This document shows positions 53,358 to 60,930 of a DNA stretch of 64,000 nt, one piece after another. Made by a program: the position numbers and the translations under genes. Where the stretch lies: the NCBI RefSeq assembly GCF_003589745.1, contig NZ_CP032364.1, forward strand, positions 930,001 to 994,000, read 5' to 3'. Position 1 is the stretch's first letter, and every line of letters begins with the position of its first letter. The notes beneath the pieces are model-generated. The model did no database searches. It was given only the letters and a program-made list of their open reading frames with translations, and had not been told where the DNA came from. The stretch comes from Lachnoanaerobaculum umeaense. Lineage in GTDB: Bacteria; Bacillota; Clostridia; Lachnospirales; Lachnospiraceae.

Positions 53358-55511
53358 TTATATTTTAGCTTTTACAGTAGAAGCTTTTTCTTCAGAAGGC
53401 TTGCGTACAAGACCGTAAATAATAGCTACGATTCCGATAAATCCGAAGATTGTACCGACACCGAACTTACCTGTAAGGATAAGTGAACCCACCTGATATA
53501 TAATCATTGCTACGATATATGCAAATCCACATTGATATCCTACAGCAGTCCAGAACCATTTTACACTGCTCATCTCTCTTCTGATAGCACTCATCGCTGC
53601 AATACAAGGAGCACACAGAAGGTTGAATACAAGGTATGAATATGCTGAAATAGGTGTGTAATCAGCTCTTAAAAGATCCCAGATACCCTTACCGGTATCC
53701 GCATCGAAATCGGAAACATGGTATAGAATACCGAATGTACCTACGACATTCTCTTTTGCCATAAGTCCTGTGATGGCTGCAACTGCAGGCTTCCATGTAC
53801 CCCATCCAAGAGGAGCAAAAATCCAAGCAAATGTGTTTCCGATATTTGCAAGTAGCGATAAATCCATCTGATCTTCAGCAAGATATGTAAATGAACCTTC
53901 TACAAATCCGAAATAGCTGAGAAACCATATAAGGATAGTTGCAAGTGTAATAACTGTACCTGCCTTTTTTACGAAGCTCCAACCTCTTTCAGCCATTGAT
54001 CTGAGGATTGAACCTGCTGTAGGAAGGTGATATGCAGGAAGCTCTATAACGAACGGTGAAGGATCACCTGAAAACAGCTTGGTCTTCTTAAGCATGATAC
54101 CTGAGACGACAATAGCGGCAATACCTACAAAGTAAGCTGATGAAGCAACCCATGCGGCATTATTAAACAATGCACCTGATATAAGTGCTATAACAGGAAG
54201 CTTTGCAGAACATGGAATAAATGTTGTTGTAATAATCGTCATTCTTCTGTCATGCTCACTCTCAATAGTTCTTGAAGCCATAATTCCCGGAACACCGCAA
54301 CCTGTACCTATAAGGATTGGAATAAAGCTCTTTCCTGAAAGTCCGAATCTTCTGAATACTCTGTCCATAACGAATGCAATTCTCGCCATATATCCACAGC
54401 CCTCTAAGAAAGCGAGGAAGAAGAAGAGTGTAAGCATCTGAGGAAGGAATCCGAGCACAGCTCCTACACCTGCGATAATACCATTTACAATAAGACCTAC
54501 AAGCCAATCAGCTGCACCTACAGACTCAAGGAAGCTCTGAGCACCCGGCTGAATAATTTTTTCAACAAGTATATCATTTACCCAGTCAGTCATTGCTGTA
54601 CCGACAGTAGTAATTGAAATATAGTAAACCACAAACATAATAGCTGCGAATATTGGAAGTCCCAAAATTCTGTTTGTAACGATTTTATCAATCTTATCTG
54701 AAAGACTTACATAGTTTTTATTTTTAACTTTATAAAAACTTGCAATTACATCAGATATATAGTTGTATCGCTCTGATGTGATAATACTTTCAGCTTCATC
54801 ATCCATAGCATCTTCACATTTTGTTATGATCTTTTCAATATCGGCAAGAGTACTTTCTGAAAGATTTAACTGCTCAATAGCCTTGTCATCTCTTTGGAAT
54901 AACTTTACTCCATACCATCTCTTTTGGTTCTCAGGTACACTGCTTGGAAGAAGATGTATGATTTCCTTTACAGCATCCTCTACATGCTTATCAAACTGGT
55001 GCTGTACCTTTGGAAGGGCACGATTTTTTGCAATTTCTATTGCCTTTTCGGCTGCATCCATAACTCCGGTACCCTTAAGTGCTGAAATCTCAACAACAGG
55101 ACAGCCAAGCTTTTCGCTCATCTTATCCAGATCAAGTTTATTTCCGCTCTTCTCAAGTACATCAAGCATGTTTACTGCGATTACAACAGGTACACCTAAC
55201 TCTGTAACCTGTGAGGTAAGATAGAGGTTTCTCTCAAGGTTTGTACCGTCAATGATATTAAGTATCGCATCAGGCTTTTCATTGAGAACATAGTTTCTTG
55301 CTACAACTTCCTCCAATGTATATGGAGATAGAGAATAAACACCGGGAAGGTCTGTAATAATAACATCAGTATGTCCTTTAAGCTTTCCTTCCTTTTTCTC
55401 AACAGTAACACCGGGCCAGTTTCCTACAGTTTGGTTTGAACCTGTCAAGGCATTAAATAAAGTAGTTTTACCGGTATTTGGGTTTCCGGTAAGTGCAATT
55501 CTAATTGCCAT
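53358..55511 (-). CDS. feoB: ferrous iron transporter FeoB
   Basis: The 717-residue protein has an N-terminal GTPase domain (G1 GNPNTGKT 9-16, DLPGVYSLSPYTLEE G3 region, NMLD), a helical spacer, and about ten membrane segments. These include two Gate-type motifs with conserved Cys (GTGCGVPGIMASRT and LLCAPCIAAMSAI). It imports Fe2+ across the cytoplasmic membrane under anaerobic conditions. It lies between feoA and the small Cys-rich protein gene. Confidence 0.97.
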   Translation of the reverse strand: MAIRIALTGNPNTGKTTLFNALTGSNQTVGNWPGVTVEKKEGKLKGHTDVIITDLPGVYSLSPYTLEEVVARNYVLNEKPDAILNIIDGTNLERNLYLTSQVTELGVPVVIAVNMLDVLEKSGNKLDLDKMSEKLGCPVVEISALKGTGVMDAAEKAIEIAKNRALPKVQHQFDKHVEDAVKEIIHLLPSSVPENQKRWYGVKLFQRDDKAIEQLNLSESTLADIEKIITKCEDAMDDEAESIITSERYNYISDVIASFYKVKNKNYVSLSDKIDKIVTNRILGLPIFAAIMFVVYYISITTVGTAMTDWVNDILVEKIIQPGAQSFLESVGAADWLVGLIVNGIIAGVGAVLGFLPQMLTLFFFLAFLEGCGYMARIAFVMDRVFRRFGLSGKSFIPILIGTGCGVPGIMASRTIESEHDRRMTIITTTFIPCSAKLPVIALISGALFNNAAWVASSAYFVGIAAIVVSGIMLKKTKLFSGDPSPFVIELPAYHLPTAGSILRSMAERGWSFVKKAGTVITLATILIWFLSYFGFVEGSFTYLAEDQMDLSLLANIGNTFAWIFAPLGWGTWKPAVAAITGLMAKENVVGTFGILYHVSDFDADTGKGIWDLLRADYTPISAYSYLVFNLLCAPCIAAMSAIRREMSSVKWFWTAVGYQCGFAYIVAMIIYQVGSLILTGKFGVGTIFGFIGIVAIIYGLVRKPSEEKASTVKAKI

Positions 55512-55520
55512 ATTAGCTCC

Positions 55521-55745
55521 TTATCTGGTAATTTCAATTTTTTCTGCATCTTCTTTTCTAATAGAAAGCTCATATCCTCTTACAGTAACCTCAATAGGGT
55601 CGCCAAGAGGTGCTACCTTGCGTACATGGATAGATGTACCCTTTGTAACACCCATATCCATGATTCTTCTCTTTACAGGACCTTCGCCATGAACTCTGGC
55701 AACAGTAACTGTATCGCCGATTTTTACATCTCTTAAAGTATCCAT
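55521..55745 (-). CDS. feoA: FeoA protein
   Basis: The 74-residue SH3-like protein (VKIGDTVTVARVHGEGPVKRRIMDMGVTKGTSIHVRKVAPLGDPIEVTVRGYELSIRKEDAEKI) is a standard FeoA, a cytoplasmic partner of FeoB. AAAGGAG precedes the ATG. feoB starts 9 bases after its stop. Confidence 0.95.
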   Translation of the reverse strand: MDTLRDVKIGDTVTVARVHGEGPVKRRIMDMGVTKGTSIHVRKVAPLGDPIEVTVRGYELSIRKEDAEKIEITR

Positions 55746-55854
55746 TCTGTGCTCCTTTCTGTATTTTGAGTAAAACTGAACATATACAATGGATTTCCCA
55801 TTGACAAATGTAAATACTAAATATCCTCTTTAATCAATAAAATTTGCGGATGAT

Positions 55855-56067
55855 TTAGACCATGATTTTTGCGGCTAACTCCTTGCTTACTGCCACTCTG
55901 GAATCCTTGACATTAACGATCAAATTTCCGGACATAGCATTTACAACTGAAATCTTGCCGTCTACAACAAAGCCTAGGGTCGCCAAAAAAGTTTTATCCT
56001 TCTCACGACCACCAATTTGCTTTATGGTGTATTCTTCTCCTAAATTAGCCATAAGTAAAGGTATCAT
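55855..56067 (-). CDS. second FeoA-like protein
   Basis: The 70-residue protein (LLMANLGEEYTIKQIGGREKDKTFLATLGFVVDGKISVVNAMSGNLIVNVKDSRVAVSKELAAKIMV) is a divergent FeoA with the same SH3-like fold. GGAGGG precedes the ATG. It lies 109 bases upstream of the first feoA and is the first gene of the operon, next to the metal-box region. Double feoA is usual in Clostridia. Confidence 0.9.
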   Translation of the reverse strand: MIPLLMANLGEEYTIKQIGGREKDKTFLATLGFVVDGKISVVNAMSGNLIVNVKDSRVAVSKELAAKIMV

Positions 56068-56108
56068 AATCCCTCCTTTTCTTTAAACATATCAAATACA
56101 TTCTATAG

Positions 56109-56124
56109 GTTAGCATACACTAAC
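56109..56124. promoter_or_regulatory. DtxR/IdeR-like operator box 1 (feo side)
   Basis: GTTAG-CATACA-CTAAC, a 5+6+5 inverted repeat 42 bases before the distal feoA start. The form TTAG-N6-CTAA matches binding sites of DtxR-family metal repressors. Confidence 0.72.
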
Positions 56125-56151
56125 GTTAAAAGCAATATATTTTTAAGAAAA

Positions 56152-56167
56152 GTTAGATTTAGCTTAC
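56152..56167. promoter_or_regulatory. DtxR-like operator box 2 (degenerate)
   Basis: GTTAG-ATTTAG-CTTAC, one mismatch from the other boxes, 43 bases from box 1. Confidence 0.5.
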
Positions 56168-56181
56168 TGAATTTGTTGCAT

Positions 56182-56197
56182 ATTAGCGAAAACTAAC
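56182..56197. promoter_or_regulatory. DtxR-like operator box 3
   Basis: ATTAG-CGAAAA-CTAAC, with the same 16-base geometry, 30 bases from box 2 (start to start). Confidence 0.68.
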
Positions 56198-56272
56198 TAA
56201 AAAGTACTAAAAAAAAAACAATATTTGACGTTTAAAAGACGTGTAATCCGTAAATTTTCTATTTACAATGGT

Positions 56273-56320
56273 TTGACTTTATGATATATTCTTACTGTAA
56301 TAAATTTTACAAAATATAAT
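56273..56320 (+). promoter_or_regulatory. promoter(s) of the DUF6110/P-type ATPase operon
   Basis: Two overlapping candidates are visible: TTGACT (56273-56278) with TGTAAT (56296-56301), and TTACTG (56292-56297) with TATAAT (56315-56320), each with a 17-base spacer. The second places the start of transcription inside operator box 4. Confidence 0.65.
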
Positions 56321-56327
56321 TGTCATT

Positions 56328-56343
56328 ATTAGTTTACGCTAAC
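56328..56343. promoter_or_regulatory. DtxR-like operator box 4 (ATPase side)
   Basis: ATTAG-TTTACG-CTAAC lies 7 bases after the TATAAT at 56315 and 14 bases before the DUF6110 start, where bound repressor would block initiation. Confidence 0.72.
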
Positions 56344-56357
56344 TTTAGGAGGTTAAT

Positions 56358-56624
56358 ATGTTTTTACTTAATGGTTTTGGATGGAAGAAGTTTGGTTTAT
56401 TTGCAGCAGGTACACTTTTTGGAACAGCAGGTATTAAGTTACTTTCAAGCAAGGATGCAAAGAAAGCTTATGCACAGGGAACAGCAGCTGTACTTCGTAT
56501 GAAGGAGTGCGTAATGGATACAGTTTCATGTGTTCAGGAGAATGCTAGCGATATTTTAGCAGAAGCTAAGGACATCAATGAAGAGCGTGCAGCAAGGGAA
56601 GCTGAAGGAAATATTGAAGAGTAA
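56358..56624 (+). CDS. DUF6110 small membrane protein
   Basis: The 88-residue protein has a membrane-associated N-terminus (FGLFAAGTLFGTAGIKLLSSKDAKKAYAQGTAAVLRMK) and a helical acidic C-terminus (INEERAAREAE). This is the DUF6110 pattern seen next to P-type ATPases in Lachnospiraceae. It may be a small accessory subunit or chaperone of the ATPase. AGGAGG precedes the ATG. The ATPase gene follows after 85 bases. Confidence 0.82.
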   Translation: MFLLNGFGWKKFGLFAAGTLFGTAGIKLLSSKDAKKAYAQGTAAVLRMKECVMDTVSCVQENASDILAEAKDINEERAAREAEGNIEE

Positions 56625-56709
56625 TTTCTCTTTTCAGTAATATAGTTTTTTTGTAATAAGGAAGAGTTTATCTCTTCCTTAAATTTTATAGAAAGATTAG
56701 AGGATTAAA

Positions 56710-58794
56710 GTGAATTGTAAAATTTTGCATGAGTCAAAGAACAGAATGCGTGTACGCATGGCTCAAAAGAGAATGTCTATAAAAGAAGCTGATATGCTTC
56801 AATACTATTTGGAAGGCTTTGAATTTATAAGAAAAGCTGTAGTATATGAAAGAACCTGTGATGTTGCTATATATTATAAGAATGATAATAGGAACGCAGT
56901 TATAAATAAATTAAAAAAGTTTGACTACAATAATACTGCATTGATTGAAAGTATGCCAAATACTTCAGGAAGACAGATTACAAGAGATTTCCAAGAGAAA
57001 ATGGTGGGAATGCTCATGTTTACCGGTGTGAGAAAGATGTTCTTCCCAAACATCATCAACAATATTTATACAATTGTTAAGGCCGCTCCATATATTTATA
57101 AAGGCCTTAAATGTCTGTTCAAGTTAAAATTTGAGGTTGATTTGCTTGATGCATTGTCAATAGGTATATCTATTGCACAGGGTAATTTCTCAACAGCCGG
57201 TTCACTTATGCTTTTACTTGGTGTAGGTAATGAGCTTGAAGATTGGACACATAAGAAGTCTGTTGACGACCTTGCAAGAAGTATGTCATTAAATGTAGAT
57301 AAGGTATGGCTTGTAACAGATGACGGTGAGGTTTCAGTACCTATTTCACAGATTCAGTCAGGTGATACCATCAGAGTACATACAGGAAATATAGTACCTG
57401 TTGACGGAGAGATGGTAAGCGGAGAGGCTATGTTAAACCAAGCATCTCTTACAGGTGAGTCCGTACCTGTAGAAAAGAGAGCAGGCTCAAGAGTCTATGC
57501 CGGAACGGTTGTTGAAGAGGGTGAATGTCTCTTAAAGGTAGCCGCAACTACAGGACAGAGCAGATATGATAAGATTGTTTCTATGATTGAAGAGAGCGAA
57601 AAGCTTAAATCAAATACCGAAAACATGGCAAACAGACTTGCAGACAGACTTGTACCTTATTCATTGCTTGCAACAGGACTTACATATCTGTTTACAAGAA
57701 ATGTAACAAGAGCATTGTCTGTTCTTATGGTGGATTTTTCATGTGCATTGAAGCTTTCTATGCCTCTTGCAGTACTTTCGGCAATGAGAGAGGCCGGAAA
57801 TGACAAGATTACCGTAAAGGGCGGAAAGTTTATGGAGGCGATTGCAAATGCCGATACTATCGTATTTGATAAGACAGGTACACTTACATATGCCTGCCCG
57901 AAGGTACAAAGAATTATCGGAATTGACGGAGATGATGAGAATCAGCTCTTAAAGATTGCCGCATGCCTTGAGGAACACTATCCTCACTCAATTGCAAATG
58001 CCGTAGTAAAAGAGGCTAAAGACAGAAAGATTCGTCATAAAGAGATGCATTCTGAGGTGCAGTATATAGTTGCACACGGTATTGCAAGTAAAATAGAAGG
58101 CGACAAGGTTGTAATAGGAAGCTATCATTTTGTAATTGAAGATGAAAAAGCACAGCTTAGTGAAGATGCTAAGAAAAAGCTTTCAGAGCTTGATCACAGA
58201 TATTCACATCTGTTTATGGCTATTGCAGGAAGGCTTGCAGCTATTATTGAGATTGCAGATCCTCTAAGAGCCGAAGCAAAGGATGTTTTAAAGAAATTAA
58301 AGGCTCTCGGAATCAAAAAGACTGTTATGATGACAGGAGATAATATCTATACAGCCGAAGCTATTGCAAAAGAGGTAGGAGTAGATAAATTCTATGCTGA
58401 AGTATTGCCTGAGGATAAGGCAAGCTATGTGGAAAAAGAAAAAGCAAAGGGCAGAACCGTAATAATGATCGGTGACGGTATAAACGATTCACCTGCATTA
58501 TCGGCTGCAGACTGCGGTATTGCCATAAGTGAAGGTGCGGCAATTGCCAGAGAGATAGCGGATGTATGTATATCCGCTGACGATTTAAATGATCTTGTAA
58601 GATTAAAAGAACTTTCAAATAAGCTTACAAGAAGAGTTCACTCAAACTTCAGATTTATTATGGGATTTAACGGTTCTCTGATAGGTCTTGGTATTTTGGG
58701 AATACTCTCACCCGGTACATCATCACTTTTACATAATTTATCAACAGTTGGAATATCGCTTACAAGTATGACCAATCTGTTGCCGGAAATCTAA
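56710..58794 (+). CDS. heavy-metal-type P1B ATPase lacking the CPC motif
   Basis: The 694-residue protein has a degenerate N-terminal metal domain (no CxxC), then P-type ATPase marks: TGES (248-251), DKTGTLT with phosphorylated Asp 387, and GDGIND (588-593). In the membrane segment where P1B pumps carry CPC, SPC or TPC it reads DFSCALKLS, with Cys 345 and no Pro. The metal is therefore uncertain; control by DtxR-like boxes suggests iron or manganese. The start is GTG with AGAGG upstream. A second gene of the DUF6110 operon, it ends with a terminator. Confidence 0.88.
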   Translation: MNCKILHESKNRMRVRMAQKRMSIKEADMLQYYLEGFEFIRKAVVYERTCDVAIYYKNDNRNAVINKLKKFDYNNTALIESMPNTSGRQITRDFQEKMVGMLMFTGVRKMFFPNIINNIYTIVKAAPYIYKGLKCLFKLKFEVDLLDALSIGISIAQGNFSTAGSLMLLLGVGNELEDWTHKKSVDDLARSMSLNVDKVWLVTDDGEVSVPISQIQSGDTIRVHTGNIVPVDGEMVSGEAMLNQASLTGESVPVEKRAGSRVYAGTVVEEGECLLKVAATTGQSRYDKIVSMIEESEKLKSNTENMANRLADRLVPYSLLATGLTYLFTRNVTRALSVLMVDFSCALKLSMPLAVLSAMREAGNDKITVKGGKFMEAIANADTIVFDKTGTLTYACPKVQRIIGIDGDDENQLLKIAACLEEHYPHSIANAVVKEAKDRKIRHKEMHSEVQYIVAHGIASKIEGDKVVIGSYHFVIEDEKAQLSEDAKKKLSELDHRYSHLFMAIAGRLAAIIEIADPLRAEAKDVLKKLKALGIKKTVMMTGDNIYTAEAIAKEVGVDKFYAEVLPEDKASYVEKEKAKGRTVIMIGDGINDSPALSAADCGIAISEGAAIAREIADVCISADDLNDLVRLKELSNKLTRRVHSNFRFIMGFNGSLIGLGILGILSPGTSSLLHNLSTVGISLTSMTNLLPEI

Positions 58795-58802
58795 TATAAG
58801 TG

Positions 58803-58830
58803 GTCGGACATCCTTGGGTGTCCGACTTTT
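58803..58830 (+). terminator. terminator after the P-type ATPase gene
   Basis: GTCGGACA (58803-58810) pairs with TGTCCGAC (58819-58826), with extra inner pairs, followed by TTTT. Confidence 0.9.
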
Positions 58831-58859
58831 GTAAAACTGTGAGAAAAGATTGTAAAAAA

Positions 58860-58888
58860 TTGATTTTTACTTTGATGTTGGTTATAAT
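58860..58888 (+). promoter_or_regulatory. promoter of the DtxR-family gene
   Basis: TTGATT (58860-58865), a 17-base spacer and TATAAT (58883-58888). Downstream a direct repeat CATAGTA occurs twice (13-base period) before the GGAGG. No TTAG-N6-CTAA box is visible here. Confidence 0.72.
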
Positions 58889-58937
58889 ATTTACTGACAT
58901 AGTATGACTACATAGTACAATTTAAGAAGGAGGATAT

Positions 58938-59303
58938 ATGGTTATACAAGAAGCTGCAGAAATGTATTTGGAGACAATTCTTAGACTGAAGAATAAGACA
59001 GGCGTAGTAAGAGCTGTAGATATAGCAAGAGAAATGGGATATTCAAAGCCTACTATCAGTGAGCAGATGAAAAAATTCAGAGAGAACGGATATGTTGAAG
59101 TAAACAATGAAGGGCATATATCATTGACTTTAAAGGGAATGGAGATTGCAGAATCTACACTTGAGAGACATAATGTTTTGGGAGTTATATTACAAAAGAT
59201 CGGAGTAAGCAAGGATACAGCTATAGAGGATGCATGTAGAATAGAGCATTATATAAGCGAAGAGACATTCCAATGTTTGAAGGACTATTTTAGAGATAAA
59301 TAG
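58938..59303 (+). CDS. DtxR/MntR-family metal-dependent repressor
   Basis: The 121-residue protein has the winged helix (AAEMYLETILRLKNKTGVVRAVDIAREMGYSKPTISEQMKKFRENGYV) and the dimerization domain with metal residues (LERHNVLGVILQKIGV, EDACRIEHYISEETF). It lacks the C-terminal SH3-like domain of DtxR, so it resembles MntR in length. It probably binds Fe2+ or Mn2+ and represses the feo and ATPase operons through the boxes at 56109-56343. Confidence 0.93.
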   Translation: MVIQEAAEMYLETILRLKNKTGVVRAVDIAREMGYSKPTISEQMKKFRENGYVEVNNEGHISLTLKGMEIAESTLERHNVLGVILQKIGVSKDTAIEDACRIEHYISEETFQCLKDYFRDK

Positions 59304-59427
59304 ATTCTATAATAAATTGATAAAGAAATATCCGGATGTATTTTATCAAATACTTTGTTGAAAAATTTAATTTTACGCTGTAAACTTATCAAGTCTTATA
59401 ATAGATTTATGAAACAAGAGGTGAAAA

Positions 59428-60651
59428 ATGGGATTACATATAGTAAATGAAGCAAATAAATGTTTGCAGTGTAAGAAGCCACTGTGTAGTAGTCACTGTC
59501 CTATAACAACATCAATACCACAGGTGATAGCACTTTTTAAAGAGGGCAAGATAATGGAAGCAGGAGAGATTCTTTTTGAGAACAATCCGCTATCACTTGT
59601 TTGCTCAATAGTTTGTGATCATGAGGCACAATGCCTTGGAAATTGCATAATGAACAGAAAGAACAATCCTGTAAGATTTTGTGATATAGAAAAGTTTATA
59701 TCAGATTTTTATCTGGATAGAATGGAGTTTGTAAAAAAGCCAAGAAAGAATGTGATGGTCGCTATCATAGGCGGTGGACCGGCAGGCATGACGGTAGCGT
59801 TCAAGATGATAAAAGAGGGCTATGATGTAACTATATTTGATGAAAGAAATACTATAGGTGGAGTGCTTCAGTATGGTATTCCGGACTTCAGGTTGCCAAA
59901 GTCATTGATGAAAAGATACTATGACAAGATGGAAGAGATCGGTATAAAGATAAGAAATAACACCGCAGTAGGTGGTGCCTTAGAGATAAAGGATCTTTTT
60001 AGAGACGGTTACAAGGCTGTATTTGTAGGTACAGGAGTGTGGAGAGCCAAAACTTTAGGTATTGCCGGAGAGAGTATGCCTAATGTACATTTCAGTGTGG
60101 ATTATCTGGCAAATCCTGATGGACATAAGCTTGGAGACAGTGTTGCAATAATTGGTATGGGAAATGCCGCAATGGATGTGGCAAGAACAGCTCTTAGGAG
60201 GGGATCAAGAACAGTAAAGCTATATGCTAGAAGCAAGAGAGTAGCTGCAAACTCAGTAGAGGTGGAGGCTGCTAAATATGAAGGTGCAGAGTTTATATTT
60301 GGGAAGGCTATTGAGGCTATTACCTATGATGGTCCGGTTTTTAAGACAGCTATATTTAATGAGGAAGATAATGTAGTAGGTTATGAGGATGAACTTGATT
60401 ATGTGGATGCAGATTCTACAATCATTTCTGTAAGTAATGGACCAAAGAATAAACTGGTACTTACTACAGAAGGTTTGAAAGCATCAGACAAGGGACTTCT
60501 TATAGTTGATGAAAACAATATGACAACTGTTGAAGGCGTGTTTGCAGCAGGTGATGTGGTGCATGGATCAAAAACTGTAGTTGATGCTGTAGCACAGGCT
60601 AAGATTGCTGTAGAAGGCATGCTTAGATATTTAGAATCAAAAAATATTTAA
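59428..60651 (+). CDS. GltD-like NAD(P)-dependent oxidoreductase
   Basis: The 407-residue protein has the glutamate synthase small-subunit plan. An N-terminal helical domain carries Cys residues for two iron-sulfur clusters (CLQCKKPLCSSHC, CSIVCDHEAQC), followed by an FAD-binding AIIGGGPAGMTVAF and an NAD(P) site GMGNAAMDVARTALRRGS. No large subunit (gltB) is adjacent. In Clostridia such stand-alone proteins are also NfnB-like or sulfide dehydrogenase-like subunits. The role is electron transfer between NADPH and a partner; the partner is unknown. Confidence 0.88.
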   Translation: MGLHIVNEANKCLQCKKPLCSSHCPITTSIPQVIALFKEGKIMEAGEILFENNPLSLVCSIVCDHEAQCLGNCIMNRKNNPVRFCDIEKFISDFYLDRMEFVKKPRKNVMVAIIGGGPAGMTVAFKMIKEGYDVTIFDERNTIGGVLQYGIPDFRLPKSLMKRYYDKMEEIGIKIRNNTAVGGALEIKDLFRDGYKAVFVGTGVWRAKTLGIAGESMPNVHFSVDYLANPDGHKLGDSVAIIGMGNAAMDVARTALRRGSRTVKLYARSKRVAANSVEVEAAKYEGAEFIFGKAIEAITYDGPVFKTAIFNEEDNVVGYEDELDYVDADSTIISVSNGPKNKLVLTTEGLKASDKGLLIVDENNMTTVEGVFAAGDVVHGSKTVVDAVAQAKIAVEGMLRYLESKNI

Positions 60652-60657
60652 TGAGAC

Positions 60658-60686
60658 TTGACAAAGCTAAAATCAAGTAATATTAT
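60658..60686 (+). promoter_or_regulatory. promoter of thrS
   Basis: TTGACA (60658-60663), a 17-base spacer and TATTAT (60681-60686), just after the GltD-like gene. Confidence 0.85.
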
Positions 60687-60692
60687 ATTGTG

Positions 60693-60908
60693 CATAAACG
60701 AAGAAGAGAAAAGTAGCATATATAGAAATCACAGAGAGAGTTGTATGGCTGAGAACAATTTATGGAAGTATATGTGAAGACCATCTCAGAGTGGCTTTAA
60801 TAGAGCACGTTGATTACGTTATAATCAAATGAGGGATATTTTATATATCTGAATTAAGGTGGAACCGCGTCAATCGCCCTTAAACGAAAGTTTATGGGCG
60901 ATTTTTAT
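60693..60908 (+). ncRNA. T-box leader of thrS
   Basis: The T-box sequence AAGGTGGAACCGCG is at 60856-60869. A stem I region with GAAGAAGAG and AGTAGCATA elements begins soon after the promoter. An ACC triplet at 60780-60782 followed by A sits where a threonine specifier codon is expected. The terminator (60872-60885 pairing with 60890-60903, GAAA loop, then T-run) lies after the T-box. Uncharged tRNA(Thr) would favour the antiterminator and raise thrS expression. Confidence 0.93.
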
Positions 60909-60930
60909 TTTAATATAAAATGGAGGAAAT

